A stretch of 19,034 nucleotides of DNA, taken from assembly GCA_964634675.1 (NCBI GenBank), contig CAZWLH010000023.1:1-19034 (forward strand), in the 5' to 3' direction. Under the pieces are notes generated by a model. The model worked only from the letters and a program-made list of their open reading frames with translations. It was not told where the DNA came from and ran no database searches. Numbering within the stretch: the stretch's first letter is position 1; the number at the start of each line of letters is the position of its first letter. The position numbers and the translations under genes were made by a program. Source of the stretch: UMGS172 sp964634675. GTDB taxonomy: Bacteria > Bacillota > Clostridia > Oscillospirales > Acutalibacteraceae. Positions 12,124-19,034 of the stretch are shown in pieces.

Positions 12124-13948
12124 GACCGTCAAAAAACAGAAAACCGAGCGCAATACCTACGGTGTTGACGAAAAATTAGAGCAGGAATTTAATTTTTCTC
12201 ATTTAAAAAGAAGCTTAAAATATGTAAAAAAGCATACCGGAAAGCTTTGCCTTGCACTGATATTGGCATTTGCGGCGACCGTTTTCACCCTTATGGGGCC
12301 GAAGATCGTCAGTATCGCCATCGACGAAGGTATGACCGAGGGCGGCAGCCGCTACGGCGACAAGGGCTATTTGCTTCTGCTCGGCGGGCTCTATCTTTTA
12401 TGTATGCTCATTGCGGCGGTGCTGACGGTTATCCGCTCGGTCACAGTCACCAAGGTCGGCCAGCAGATTGTTCTCGATATAAGAAACGACCTTTTCGCAC
12501 ATCTGCAAAAGCTTCCGTTTTCCTACTACGACTCACGGCCGCAGGGCAAAATATTGGTCAGGGTCACAAGCTATGTTTCCAACGTGTCGGATATTTTGTC
12601 AAACGGCTTGGTAAACGCGATAATCGATATCGTAACGCTTGTGATAATCGCCGTGTTTATGTTCACGACCGATGCAAAGCTCACCGTTCCAGTGCTTTGC
12701 GGACTGCCGATACTCGTCGCCGTTCTTATGATCATCAAGCCGGCTCAGCGGCGCTCACGTCAGCAAATGTCGAACAAGCACTCCAACCTCACCGCATATA
12801 CCTGTGAAAATATCGAGGGTGTCAAGGTCACCGAAATGTTCGACCGCGAAGACAAGAACAAGGAGATATACCGCCGCCTCACAAGGGAATACAGCAACGC
12901 CTGGATAAAGGCAATCAGAATTTCCAACATCATTCCCAACGCCACCGAAAACATCAGCGTCTGGGCACAGATGGGCGTTTATGCCGCCGCATTTTACCTC
13001 TTCGGCCCGAGCGGAATGGGTGTCGGTGTCATCATCGCAATGGCAAGCTATGCTTCACGCTTTTGGGCGCCGATCTCCAACCTTGCGACGATATACGACA
13101 ATCTTATAACCTCTCTTGCTTATCTCGAAAGAATTTTCGAAACAATGGACTATCCCGTCGAGATCGACGATAAGCCGGGCGCCGAAGCACTGCCACCGAT
13201 AAGGGGCGATGTCGAATTCAAAAACGTCACCTTCGGCTATGAGCCGGGCATACCTGTTCTGAAAAATGTCAGCTTCAGCGTAAAGGCCGGTCAGTCGATC
13301 GCACTTGTCGGCCCAACAGGTGCCGGAAAATCGACCATTGTAAATCTTATCAGCCGTTTTTACGATGTCGATGACGGCGTGGTAACGATCGACGGTCATC
13401 CCGTCGGAGATGTAACACTCCATTCACTCAGAAGCCAGATGGGCATTATGCTTCAGGATCCGTTCATCTTCTCGGGCACTATTGAGGATAATATCCGCTA
13501 CGGCAAGCCGGATGCCACCGAGGATGAAATAATCGCCGCGGCTAAGGCCGTCAGAGCTCACGACTTCATAATCGAGACCGAAAAGGGCTATAAAACCGAG
13601 GTCAGGGAGCGCGGAAGCGGACTTTCACAGGGGCAGAAGCAGCTGCTCTCGCTTGCCCGAACCCTTGTTGTCGACCCGAGGATACTCGTCCTCGACGAAG
13701 CTACCTCAAGCGTCGATGCACGGACGGAACAGCTTCTTCAGGATGCGGTCAACCGTCTTATGGCAGGACGAACCTGCTTCATAGTCGCTCACCGTCTGTC
13801 GACCGTTATGCACTGCGACAAAATAATGTTTATCGACGGCGGCGGCATCGCCGAAAGCGGCACACACGAAGAGCTTTTGGCCAAAAAGGGCAGATACTAT
13901 AATCTTTATACCTCGCAAAGCCTGGCCGAAAACGAAAGTATCCGCTAA
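12113..13948 (+). CDS. ABC exporter subunit with the catalytic ATPase site (BmrD/TM288-like)
   Basis: 611 residues from the ATG at 12113, preceded by GGAGG. It begins inside the last codons of the upstream subunit, which indicates translational coupling. A basic, Lys-rich N-terminal tail of about 40 residues precedes the six-helix transmembrane domain. In the nucleotide-binding domain, Walker A GPTGAGKS is at 400-407, Walker B ILVLDE has D528 and catalytic E529, and the switch histidine is H560 (VAHRLST). The signature is LSQGQ at 504-508 instead of LSGGQ. This signature faces the degenerate Walker site of the partner, as expected for an asymmetric heterodimer. A strong terminator follows the gene. 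Confidence 0.95.
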   Translation: MADKTVKKQKTERNTYGVDEKLEQEFNFSHLKRSLKYVKKHTGKLCLALILAFAATVFTLMGPKIVSIAIDEGMTEGGSRYGDKGYLLLLGGLYLLCMLIAAVLTVIRSVTVTKVGQQIVLDIRNDLFAHLQKLPFSYYDSRPQGKILVRVTSYVSNVSDILSNGLVNAIIDIVTLVIIAVFMFTTDAKLTVPVLCGLPILVAVLMIIKPAQRRSRQQMSNKHSNLTAYTCENIEGVKVTEMFDREDKNKEIYRRLTREYSNAWIKAIRISNIIPNATENISVWAQMGVYAAAFYLFGPSGMGVGVIIAMASYASRFWAPISNLATIYDNLITSLAYLERIFETMDYPVEIDDKPGAEALPPIRGDVEFKNVTFGYEPGIPVLKNVSFSVKAGQSIALVGPTGAGKSTIVNLISRFYDVDDGVVTIDGHPVGDVTLHSLRSQMGIMLQDPFIFSGTIEDNIRYGKPDATEDEIIAAAKAVRAHDFIIETEKGYKTEVRERGSGLSQGQKQLLSLARTLVVDPRILVLDEATSSVDARTEQLLQDAVNRLMAGRTCFIVAHRLSTVMHCDKIMFIDGGGIAESGTHEELLAKKGRYYNLYTSQSLAENESIR

Positions 13949-13954
13949 AGCCGC

Positions 13955-13993
13955 AAAAATCCGGTAAGACCGAAAAGTCTTGCCGGATTTTTT
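13955..13993. terminator. Bidirectional terminator between the ABC exporter and beta-mannosidase
   Basis: AAATCCGGTAAGAC (13957-13970) pairs with GTCTTGCCGGATTT (13977-13990), a 14-bp stem with one T-G pair and a CGAAAA loop. It has T-runs on both strands, so it serves both convergent genes. Confidence 0.92.
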
Positions 13994-14006
13994 GCTTTTC
14001 TTAGCT

Positions 14007-16403
14007 TTACTTTATATCGTAAACACTGCGGACACAAAGGTGCTTCGGATCGCCCTCAAGGAGCTTCACCGTGCGCTCTCCCGTTTCCATATCGAAGAAG
14101 TTATCGTCCAATATAAAATCCTCGTCGGGAGAATAAATATTGACCTTCTGTGCATAGCTTTCGGAGGTGACACGGATAACGTCTCCGTCACGTGTGACCC
14201 GAAGCTTCGGATCGTCAAACTCAAAGTGCTTCGGAGCGGTAAAAATAACGCTTCCCTTTGAATCGCTGCCGCTGAATTCATACCAAAAATAGTTATGCTC
14301 GACATCGGTCTTGTTAAAATCAAGCTCATCAAGAGTTACGACCGACAGTGCCGGCACGGTTATCTCCCGCTCGCCCGAGCTTAAGACCTCGCCGCTTCGG
14401 TCGCAGAGTCTCCAAACGACCTTGCCGCTTATATCTTTCAAAGTATCGTTATTGACCGAAAGCTGTGCCCTGGTGGAATAATCATACCAATCCTGTTCCA
14501 TAACGACATAGGGACGTGTCGTATCCTCGCCGGTCTCACGGCAGGAGATCATAACGGGTGCAAAGAACCGCTTGGCAGAATACTGCAACGCCTTAAATCG
14601 GCCGTAGTAGTCGATGCTCGACCAGGATGCGACCGGCCAAACATCGTTCAGCTGCCAATAAAGCGCACCCATACATCTTCCTCGATTGCGGCGCAGATGC
14701 TCGACCGCAAAGCGCATCGCCTCGGCCTGCAAAAGCTGAGATGCATATATCAAGGCTCCGAAATCGGTTGGATAACGGTAGGTCTGCGACAGATATGCGA
14801 TTATCTTTTTGTTTGCACCCTTGCAACGTTGGTGCATTTCCATAATACGGCTGAAAACATTTCTGTCCGACGGAAGTGTAAATGAGTTGACCGTCTTTTC
14901 GTCGGGGAAGGACTCAAAGCCGAACTCGCTCAGATAGCGGAAATAATGGTTTCGGTATTCGCTGAACGGCTTGTCACCGTGCCAAACCTGCCAATAATGG
15001 GTATCTCCGACGTGCTCGTTCTGCGGATCGATAAAATGTCCGCAGCTGCTCGGAGAAGAGGGGACATAGGATATCTCGGGGCACACCTCGTCGACAATGC
15101 TCGGCAAAAGGTCTTCGTATACCTCCAGATATTTGTATCGCATACGTGACAACGGCTGCGAAGAGTCAACGACCGTCGGCTCACACTCATTGTTGCCGGC
15201 TATCACCGCCATACAGGCGTGATGTCTTATTCTTGTGAGGTTTTCTCTGACCTCTGCCGCAAATTCCTCGGTTATCTCATCATCGTCGGGAAATGAGGCA
15301 CAGGCCATCATAAGATCGAAGAACACGACAAGACCCATGCGGTCGCAGAAATCGAAGAAATCATCGTTTGGGTAATTACCGCCGCCCCACACACGGATAG
15401 CGTTGAAGTTGCTGTCTTTGCATTGGCGCAAAAGCTTCTCGGTACGCTTTGGATTGATTCGTGAAAGGATCGCATCCTCGGGGATATAGTCGGCACCCAT
15501 TGCAAAGAAGCTCACTCCGTTAACCTCGTGGCAGAAGCATATGCCGTATTTATCCTTTTCGCGGACAAGCTTCAGGGTTCTGAGTCCGATGCTTTTCTCG
15601 GCTCTGTCGACCTCACGTCCGTTTTCCGAAAGCGACACCTCAACCTTATAAAGCGGCTGCTCGCCCAAGCCGTTGGGCCACCAAAGCTGCGGAGACACGA
15701 CCTCGTACTCTTCGCCGGCCGTCATCTCAAAGGTCTTGCCGTCGGGCGAAATGAGCGAAACCTTTATTTCGGCGGTTTCACGTTCGGTTTTGACATCGGC
15801 GGTGAGCCAAACTCGTCCCGACTCGTGGCGTTGCGTTATTCTGAAATCCTTAATGCAGTCGGAATCGGCAATAAGCAGATAAATATCACGCCAAATTCCG
15901 GCATCGGGCAGGCGCGGACCCCAATCCCAGCCCGACATACAAAACGACTTTCTCAAGTGGTTGAAGCCGACCAGGGTATCCTCATTTCCCCAAATCGGAT
16001 CCTTCTTGTGTGCCTCTTTAAAGAAGCGGTTGGCCGAGCGGAAAACAAGGCTTAATCGGTTTTCGCTTACCAACAGTGAGGTTATATCGAATTCATAGCT
16101 TCTGTGCATATTTTGCGTATGTGCCAACGGCTTTCCGTTAAGGGTGATATCGCAAATTGTGTCAAGTCCGTCACAGCAAAGCAGGACCTTTTCCTTGATG
16201 CTTGTGTCAAAGGAGAAGCACCTTGTGAAGGTATAGTCGTGCTCCATAAGACGTGTCGCCTCAAGCTCGTTTTGGCGATAGTAAGGGTCTTCCATAAGCT
16301 TGTTATCAAGCAAAAAAGAGTATACCGAGCCGGGGACGATGCCGTTGCAGTCAAAGCCGTTGCCAGTCATATTCCAAATTCCGTTTAATGAAAGCTTTTT
16401 CAT
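14007..16403 (-). CDS. Beta-mannosidase, glycoside hydrolase family 2
   Basis: 798 residues from the ATG at 16401-16403, preceded by AAAGGAAA; an in-frame extension of 15 codons has no such site. It removes beta-linked mannose from the non-reducing end of mannan or N-glycan oligosaccharides. The order is GH2 sugar-binding jelly roll (about 1-180, with SGWDWGPRLPDAGIWRDI), Ig-like domain (about 185-280), TIM barrel (about 285-600) and a C-terminal beta domain. The acid/base glutamate is E406 in AGNNECEP and the nucleophile E493 in LSEFGFESFP. RVWGGGNYPNDDFFDFCDRMG is the beta-mannosidase-type barrel block. There is no signal peptide, so it is probably cytoplasmic. It has its own promoter and a leader hairpin, and is separated by a terminator from the glycosidase operon upstream. 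Confidence 0.94.
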   Translation of the reverse strand: MKKLSLNGIWNMTGNGFDCNGIVPGSVYSFLLDNKLMEDPYYRQNELEATRLMEHDYTFTRCFSFDTSIKEKVLLCCDGLDTICDITLNGKPLAHTQNMHRSYEFDITSLLVSENRLSLVFRSANRFFKEAHKKDPIWGNEDTLVGFNHLRKSFCMSGWDWGPRLPDAGIWRDIYLLIADSDCIKDFRITQRHESGRVWLTADVKTERETAEIKVSLISPDGKTFEMTAGEEYEVVSPQLWWPNGLGEQPLYKVEVSLSENGREVDRAEKSIGLRTLKLVREKDKYGICFCHEVNGVSFFAMGADYIPEDAILSRINPKRTEKLLRQCKDSNFNAIRVWGGGNYPNDDFFDFCDRMGLVVFFDLMMACASFPDDDEITEEFAAEVRENLTRIRHHACMAVIAGNNECEPTVVDSSQPLSRMRYKYLEVYEDLLPSIVDEVCPEISYVPSSPSSCGHFIDPQNEHVGDTHYWQVWHGDKPFSEYRNHYFRYLSEFGFESFPDEKTVNSFTLPSDRNVFSRIMEMHQRCKGANKKIIAYLSQTYRYPTDFGALIYASQLLQAEAMRFAVEHLRRNRGRCMGALYWQLNDVWPVASWSSIDYYGRFKALQYSAKRFFAPVMISCRETGEDTTRPYVVMEQDWYDYSTRAQLSVNNDTLKDISGKVVWRLCDRSGEVLSSGEREITVPALSVVTLDELDFNKTDVEHNYFWYEFSGSDSKGSVIFTAPKHFEFDDPKLRVTRDGDVIRVTSESYAQKVNIYSPDEDFILDDNFFDMETGERTVKLLEGDPKHLCVRSVYDIK

Positions 16404-16419
16404 ATCGGTTTCCTTTCCT

Positions 16420-16448
16420 GTGCCGACAAAAGTTCTTCTTTTCGGCAC
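16420..16448 (-). promoter_or_regulatory. Leader hairpin of the beta-mannosidase mRNA
   Basis: GTGCCG (16420-16425) and AAAAG (16428-16432) pair with CTTTT (16438-16442) and CGGCAC (16443-16448), an 11-bp stem with a 2-base bulge and a TTCTT loop. It lies between the promoter and the ribosome binding site. It may stabilise the mRNA or bind a regulator. Confidence 0.5.
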
Positions 16449-16461
16449 CTGTTTTAAGGTC

Positions 16462-16490
16462 AGTATAGCACAAAACCGGTGCGGTGTAAA
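16462..16490 (-). promoter_or_regulatory. Promoter of the beta-mannosidase gene
   Basis: Minus strand TTTACA (16490-16485), a 17-bp spacer, TATACT (16467-16462). Confidence 0.82.
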
Positions 16491-16500
16491 GAATCAAGAT

Positions 16501-16544
16501 AAAAAAACACCGCAAGAAAGTTCTTTCGACCTTCGCTGCGGTGT
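16501..16544 (-). terminator. Terminator of the Ser-rich protein / glycosidase operon
   Basis: On the minus strand ACACCGCA (16544-16537) pairs with TGCGGTGT (16514-16507), followed by a run of seven T (16507-16501). GAAAG/CTTTC inside the loop (16516-16520 and 16523-16527) may form an additional short stem. Confidence 0.88.
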
Positions 16545-16558
16545 GAATTTTCGGCGGT

Positions 16559-17938
16559 TCAGCCGAGGGTAATCTCTATATTAAACTTTCCGTCGACGGT
16601 CGAGGGGATAAACGGCTCGCTCTCGACACCGTTGAGCTTAAAGCTCTTCAAAGTATCGCCGAAGCCCTTAAGCTCGATGTCCATCTCACATTCACGGTAC
16701 TTAATGCCGGTCAGTGTCATATGCTCGCACAACGGCAGACCGCAGGGCTCAAAGCTTATGCCGTCCTCCTTAAAGCGCATTCCGAAAATATCCATATAAA
16801 CGTTCCTCAGATAAGCGGTAGCGCTCCAGGTTTGGAACTCAATCGGTCCCCACTCGAACATTTCACCCTTTTCCTCCTGCCAGCCGCCATAGGGCTTTCC
16901 GGTCTCGGGGTGATATATCTCGAAAAATCCGCAGGAGTTAACGGCATTTTCGGTTTGCTTCATAAACTCGTCAAAGAAAAGATCTTTTCTTCCGCACCGA
17001 GCCGCGGCATCGGCCCAAAAGCCCTGGATAAACGGCCAAACCGTGCCCGAATGCCGACCGAAGCAGCCCTCTCCCAACGAAGAATACCTCTCATACGACG
17101 GATAAACGCAGGGCACACCGTGCGGCGATCTGTACTGCACCTTTGCGATGCTCAAGGCCTTTTCGCCGTCGGCAATGCCGAACAGTATCGCAAAAGCGTT
17201 TCCGAGTGCCTCAAAAGCGGTCTCGCTTCCGTCCTCGTCGATATAATAATAGTATATGCCTCTCTCACCGTCCCAAAGCAGGCGGTTGATATTCGCCTTT
17301 AAGCTCTCGGCCTTTTCGGCAAAATCGGCGCTGTCGCCGAACAGCTCGGCTTCACGTCCGGCTATAACATACGCCGCATAGAAAAGACAGTTGAGCGAAA
17401 GCGTTGTCAGCTTCATTGTTTTGAATTCGGGATAAGAAGCAATACCCGACTGCTTGGTAACCGCATATTTGTCGCCATATGCCGCAACGCCGTCACCATA
17501 GCAGGCAGGCCCTCTGAAAAGTCCCGTTTCGGCGTCAAAATATTCATCCTCAAAGCGGGCAAGGGTTTTCTTGACCGCAGAATAAGCGGTCTTCAAAAAT
17601 TCCTTATCGCCTGTATAAACATACTGCTGCCAAGAGCCTATCGCCCATATGATATTATCCCAATTCTGACCGGCATAGCCGCCGACAGTGCCGTCCTCGT
17701 CAAGTATGTTCAAAAGGGTTCGACGGGTTATTTCGGGACAAATCAGTCCGCCGCAGTTCCAGGTATTGATCGAAGCATCCCTCGTCCACGGCGCACCGTA
17801 AACAAGTCCCGCAGTCAGCGAAACCTCGGTTTTCTTACCGTAATTATAGGGAACGATGTTGCCGAACACGGTTGCGACCGCCATTTTATAGGCTTTGTTT
17901 ATCTGTTTATCGGTTGTTTTCAAAAAAGGAAAGTTCAT
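16559..17938 (-). CDS. (alpha/alpha)6-barrel glycoside hydrolase, MGH1/GH63-like
   Basis: 459 residues of the six-hairpin glycosidase superfamily, close in look to MGH1-like, GH63 and amylo-alpha-1,6-glucosidase domains. Near the N-terminus it has YGAPWTRDASINTWNCGGL, a W-x-R-D substrate-site block seen in these families. The middle contains GRHSGTVWPFIQGFW, and the end of the barrel has YGGWQEEKGEMFEWGPIEFQTWSATAYL. A short beta segment closes the protein. The acidic residues in these blocks are the likely catalytic pair, but I cannot name them with certainty. There is no signal peptide. The ATG at 17936-17938 follows AAGGTG. It is the last gene of an operon after two Ser-rich envelope proteins, 24 bases downstream of the second. 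The substrate is unknown; alpha-glucosides or alpha-mannosides are possible. Confidence 0.82.
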   Translation of the reverse strand: MNFPFLKTTDKQINKAYKMAVATVFGNIVPYNYGKKTEVSLTAGLVYGAPWTRDASINTWNCGGLICPEITRRTLLNILDEDGTVGGYAGQNWDNIIWAIGSWQQYVYTGDKEFLKTAYSAVKKTLARFEDEYFDAETGLFRGPACYGDGVAAYGDKYAVTKQSGIASYPEFKTMKLTTLSLNCLFYAAYVIAGREAELFGDSADFAEKAESLKANINRLLWDGERGIYYYYIDEDGSETAFEALGNAFAILFGIADGEKALSIAKVQYRSPHGVPCVYPSYERYSSLGEGCFGRHSGTVWPFIQGFWADAAARCGRKDLFFDEFMKQTENAVNSCGFFEIYHPETGKPYGGWQEEKGEMFEWGPIEFQTWSATAYLRNVYMDIFGMRFKEDGISFEPCGLPLCEHMTLTGIKYRECEMDIELKGFGDTLKSFKLNGVESEPFIPSTVDGKFNIEITLG

Positions 17939-17962
17939 AACGTTACACCTTACAATTCAAAA

Positions 17963-18550
17963 TCAGCTTACGGGAACCCATGAGCTGAAGCCCTGGTCTT
18001 TGTCTTCGGAGGAAGATGCGGCACTCGACGTTGAGGGAGCGCTTGATGAAGGTGCTTCCGACGATGACGGAGCCTCGGACGAAGAAGGAGCCTCCGAAGA
18101 GGAGGGAACACTTGACGGAGTGCTCGATGCCGACGGCTCGGAGCTACTCGGACTTACCTGTGAGCCTTCGATCTCTATACCGACATCGCCCCAACCGCCC
18201 GTGCCCGAGCTTGAAGAGCTTCCCGTATTTGACGGTTGTGATGAGGTATTTGACGAGTTACCGCCGGTGCCCGAAGGCTTAGACGATGTACCCGAGGGCT
18301 TTGAAGCACTGCTTGAAGGCTTTTGCTCTGAAGACACGGTGCTTTCAACGCTTGACACATCCGACACAGAGCTTGTACCCTCACCCGAAGAATCGGAAGC
18401 AGCGCTTGAAGACGGAGTGACGGTGCTTCCTGCCGACGGACGGCCGTCCTTGTTGTCGTCCTTATCCAATATAAGCACCAAACCGACTATCAATGCCGCA
18501 ACGGCAACCGATACCGCAACAATAATAATGCTGATCCTGTTATTTTTCAT
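17963..18550 (-). CDS. Ser-rich membrane-anchored protein with WG-V-IE-EGS block and WVPVS end
   Basis: 195 residues; I do not recognise the family. The ATG at 18548-18550 follows AGAGGAAC at a good distance; the open frame upstream runs into the preceding gene and is not supported. Residues 7-28 are one hydrophobic helix (uncleaved anchor or signal), followed by charged KDDNKDGR. The rest is mostly Ser, with Thr, Pro, Gly and Glu, so it should be extended and outside the cell. Two ordered-looking islands stand out: WGDVGIEIEGS at 120-130 and the C-terminal GFSSWVPVS at 187-195. Both recur in the neighbouring lipoprotein. Three SSSEAP-type repeats near 151-168 match 18-bp DNA repeats. The linker may be glycosylated or may span the wall. 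Confidence 0.85.
   Translation of the reverse strand: MKNNRISIIIVAVSVAVAALIVGLVLILDKDDNKDGRPSAGSTVTPSSSAASDSSGEGTSSVSDVSSVESTVSSEQKPSSSASKPSGTSSKPSGTGGNSSNTSSQPSNTGSSSSSGTGGWGDVGIEIEGSQVSPSSSEPSASSTPSSVPSSSEAPSSSEAPSSSEAPSSSAPSTSSAASSSEDKDQGFSSWVPVS
18048..18101 (-). repeat. Three 18-bp degenerate tandem repeats in the Ser-rich gene
   Basis: Units 18048-18065, 18066-18083 and 18084-18101 share the G-A-(A/C)-G-G-(T/A)-G-C-(T/C)-T-C core and encode S-S-S-E-A-P on the minus strand. A weaker fourth copy follows at 18102-18119. Confidence 0.8.
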
Positions 18551-18572
18551 TTTTGTTCCTCTTTTCGTTGTT

Positions 18573-18887
18573 TTAAGATACGGGAACCCAATTCTCAAAG
18601 CCGTTTTCCTTGCTCGGGTCATACTTGCTCGAGGCATCGGAAGACGAAGTGACCGAAGAGTCGGAGTTATCCTTCGTGCCCGATGAAATATCGGAAACAT
18701 CGGAGCCGACACCGCCGGCAGAGCTGCCTTCTGTTTCAATTTTAACATTTCCCCAAGCCTCGGTTTCTTTTGAGGATAAACCGCTCGTGTTTGAAGATGT
18801 TGTATCTTTTTGAGCTTTATCCTTACAGGCTGTAAAAAAGCAAAGAAGCGAGAGTCCGATCAAAAGCAAAGCAAATATCCTTTTCAT
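18573..18887 (-). CDS. Small Ser-rich lipoprotein with the same WG-V-IE-EGS block and WVPVS end
   Basis: 104 residues; family not recognised. The signal peptide is a Lys-Arg start, a hydrophobic core (IFALLLIGLSLLCFF) and the lipobox-like FTAC with lipidation cysteine C21, so the mature protein should be tethered to the outer face of the membrane. After a short KD-rich and Ser-rich linker comes WGNVKIETEGS (45-55). A second Ser/Asp-rich linker follows, and the protein ends with GFENWVPVS (96-104). The next gene, 22 bases downstream, has the same two blocks in the same order but a transmembrane anchor and longer linkers. The ATG at 18885-18887 follows GGAGGA. This is the first gene of the operon, with a near-consensus promoter. 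Confidence 0.88.
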   Translation of the reverse strand: MKRIFALLLIGLSLLCFFTACKDKAQKDTTSSNTSGLSSKETEAWGNVKIETEGSSAGGVGSDVSDISSGTKDNSDSSVTSSSDASSKYDPSKENGFENWVPVS

Positions 18888-18920
18888 TTTATATCCTCCG
18901 CAATAAATTTTATAAATTTC

Positions 18921-18949
18921 AGTATAGCATACACGTTACAAATTGTCAA
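18921..18949 (-). promoter_or_regulatory. Promoter of the Ser-rich protein / glycosidase operon
   Basis: Minus strand TTGACA (18949-18944), a 17-bp spacer, TATACT (18926-18921). The start codon is 33 bases downstream of the -10 element. Confidence 0.9.
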
Positions 18950-19034
18950 AAAGTATTTTCCGCCACAAAACGACAAAAGTGTAGATAATGCAATACTATT
19001 CTCAATCACACAGGGATATATTACATTGCGAAAG

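Noticed and set aside
17895..18686. 263-codon plus-strand acidic repeat protein
   Set aside because: Its Glu/Asp/Gly repeats are the reverse complement of the Ser-rich repeats. The minus-strand genes have signal peptides, ribosome binding sites and a promoter.

Overview
The window looks like the chromosome of a low-to-mid GC Gram-positive anaerobe, most likely a gut Clostridia member of the Oscillospiraceae/Ruminococcaceae type. The reasons are strong AGGAGG-type ribosome binding sites, TTGACA/TATAAT promoters with 16-17 bp spacers, a clostridial 2[4Fe-4S] ferredoxin, BmrCD-like ABC exporter pairs, a MerR-controlled reductase pair and cytoplasmic glycosidases. Assignment to a family is inference. 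No rRNA, tRNA, CRISPR array, transposase or phage gene was seen.

Layout. 1-216: the 3' end of an ABC exporter gene, then a terminator. 356-1399 (-): L-asparaginase. 1504-1680 (-): a small membrane protein. 1790-4593 (+): candidate ArgR operators, a promoter, argG and argH, with a perfect palindrome between the two genes. 4600-4915: a 316-bp gene-less foldback element with long imperfect terminal inverted repeats and two further long hairpins inside. 4924-6346 (-): an aldo/keto reductase followed by a flavoprotein with a four-cysteine motif. Their promoter has the 19-bp spacer and central dyad typical of MerR control, and the MerR gene is divergent at 6460-6795 (+). 6799-7689 (-): a GH43-like glycosidase. 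7748-8003: no gene seen, two hairpins. 8081-8248 (+): a 55-residue ferredoxin whose two halves share an identical 43-nt stretch. 8393-9268 (+): an unusual metallo-beta-lactamase-fold protein. 9272-10031 (-): two half-length TauE/SafE genes. 10330-13948 (+): a heterodimeric ABC exporter with a structured leader. 14007-16403 (-): GH2 beta-mannosidase. 16559-18887 (-): an apparent operon of a Ser-rich lipoprotein, a Ser-rich membrane-anchored protein and an (alpha/alpha)6 glycosidase.

How the genes work together. argG and argH perform the last two steps of arginine synthesis, and asparaginase also touches aspartate supply. The MerR/reductase/flavoprotein set looks like an electrophile or aldehyde detoxification module. 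GH43, GH2 and the six-hairpin glycosidase all lack signal peptides, so they probably cut imported oligosaccharides in the cytoplasm. The two Ser-rich proteins are the least explained genes. They share an internal W-G-[DN]-V-x-I-E-x-E-G-S block and the same nine-residue C-terminal pattern G-F-x-x-W-V-P-V-S, joined by Ser-rich linkers of different length. The foldback element and this protein pair are the best candidates for something undescribed.
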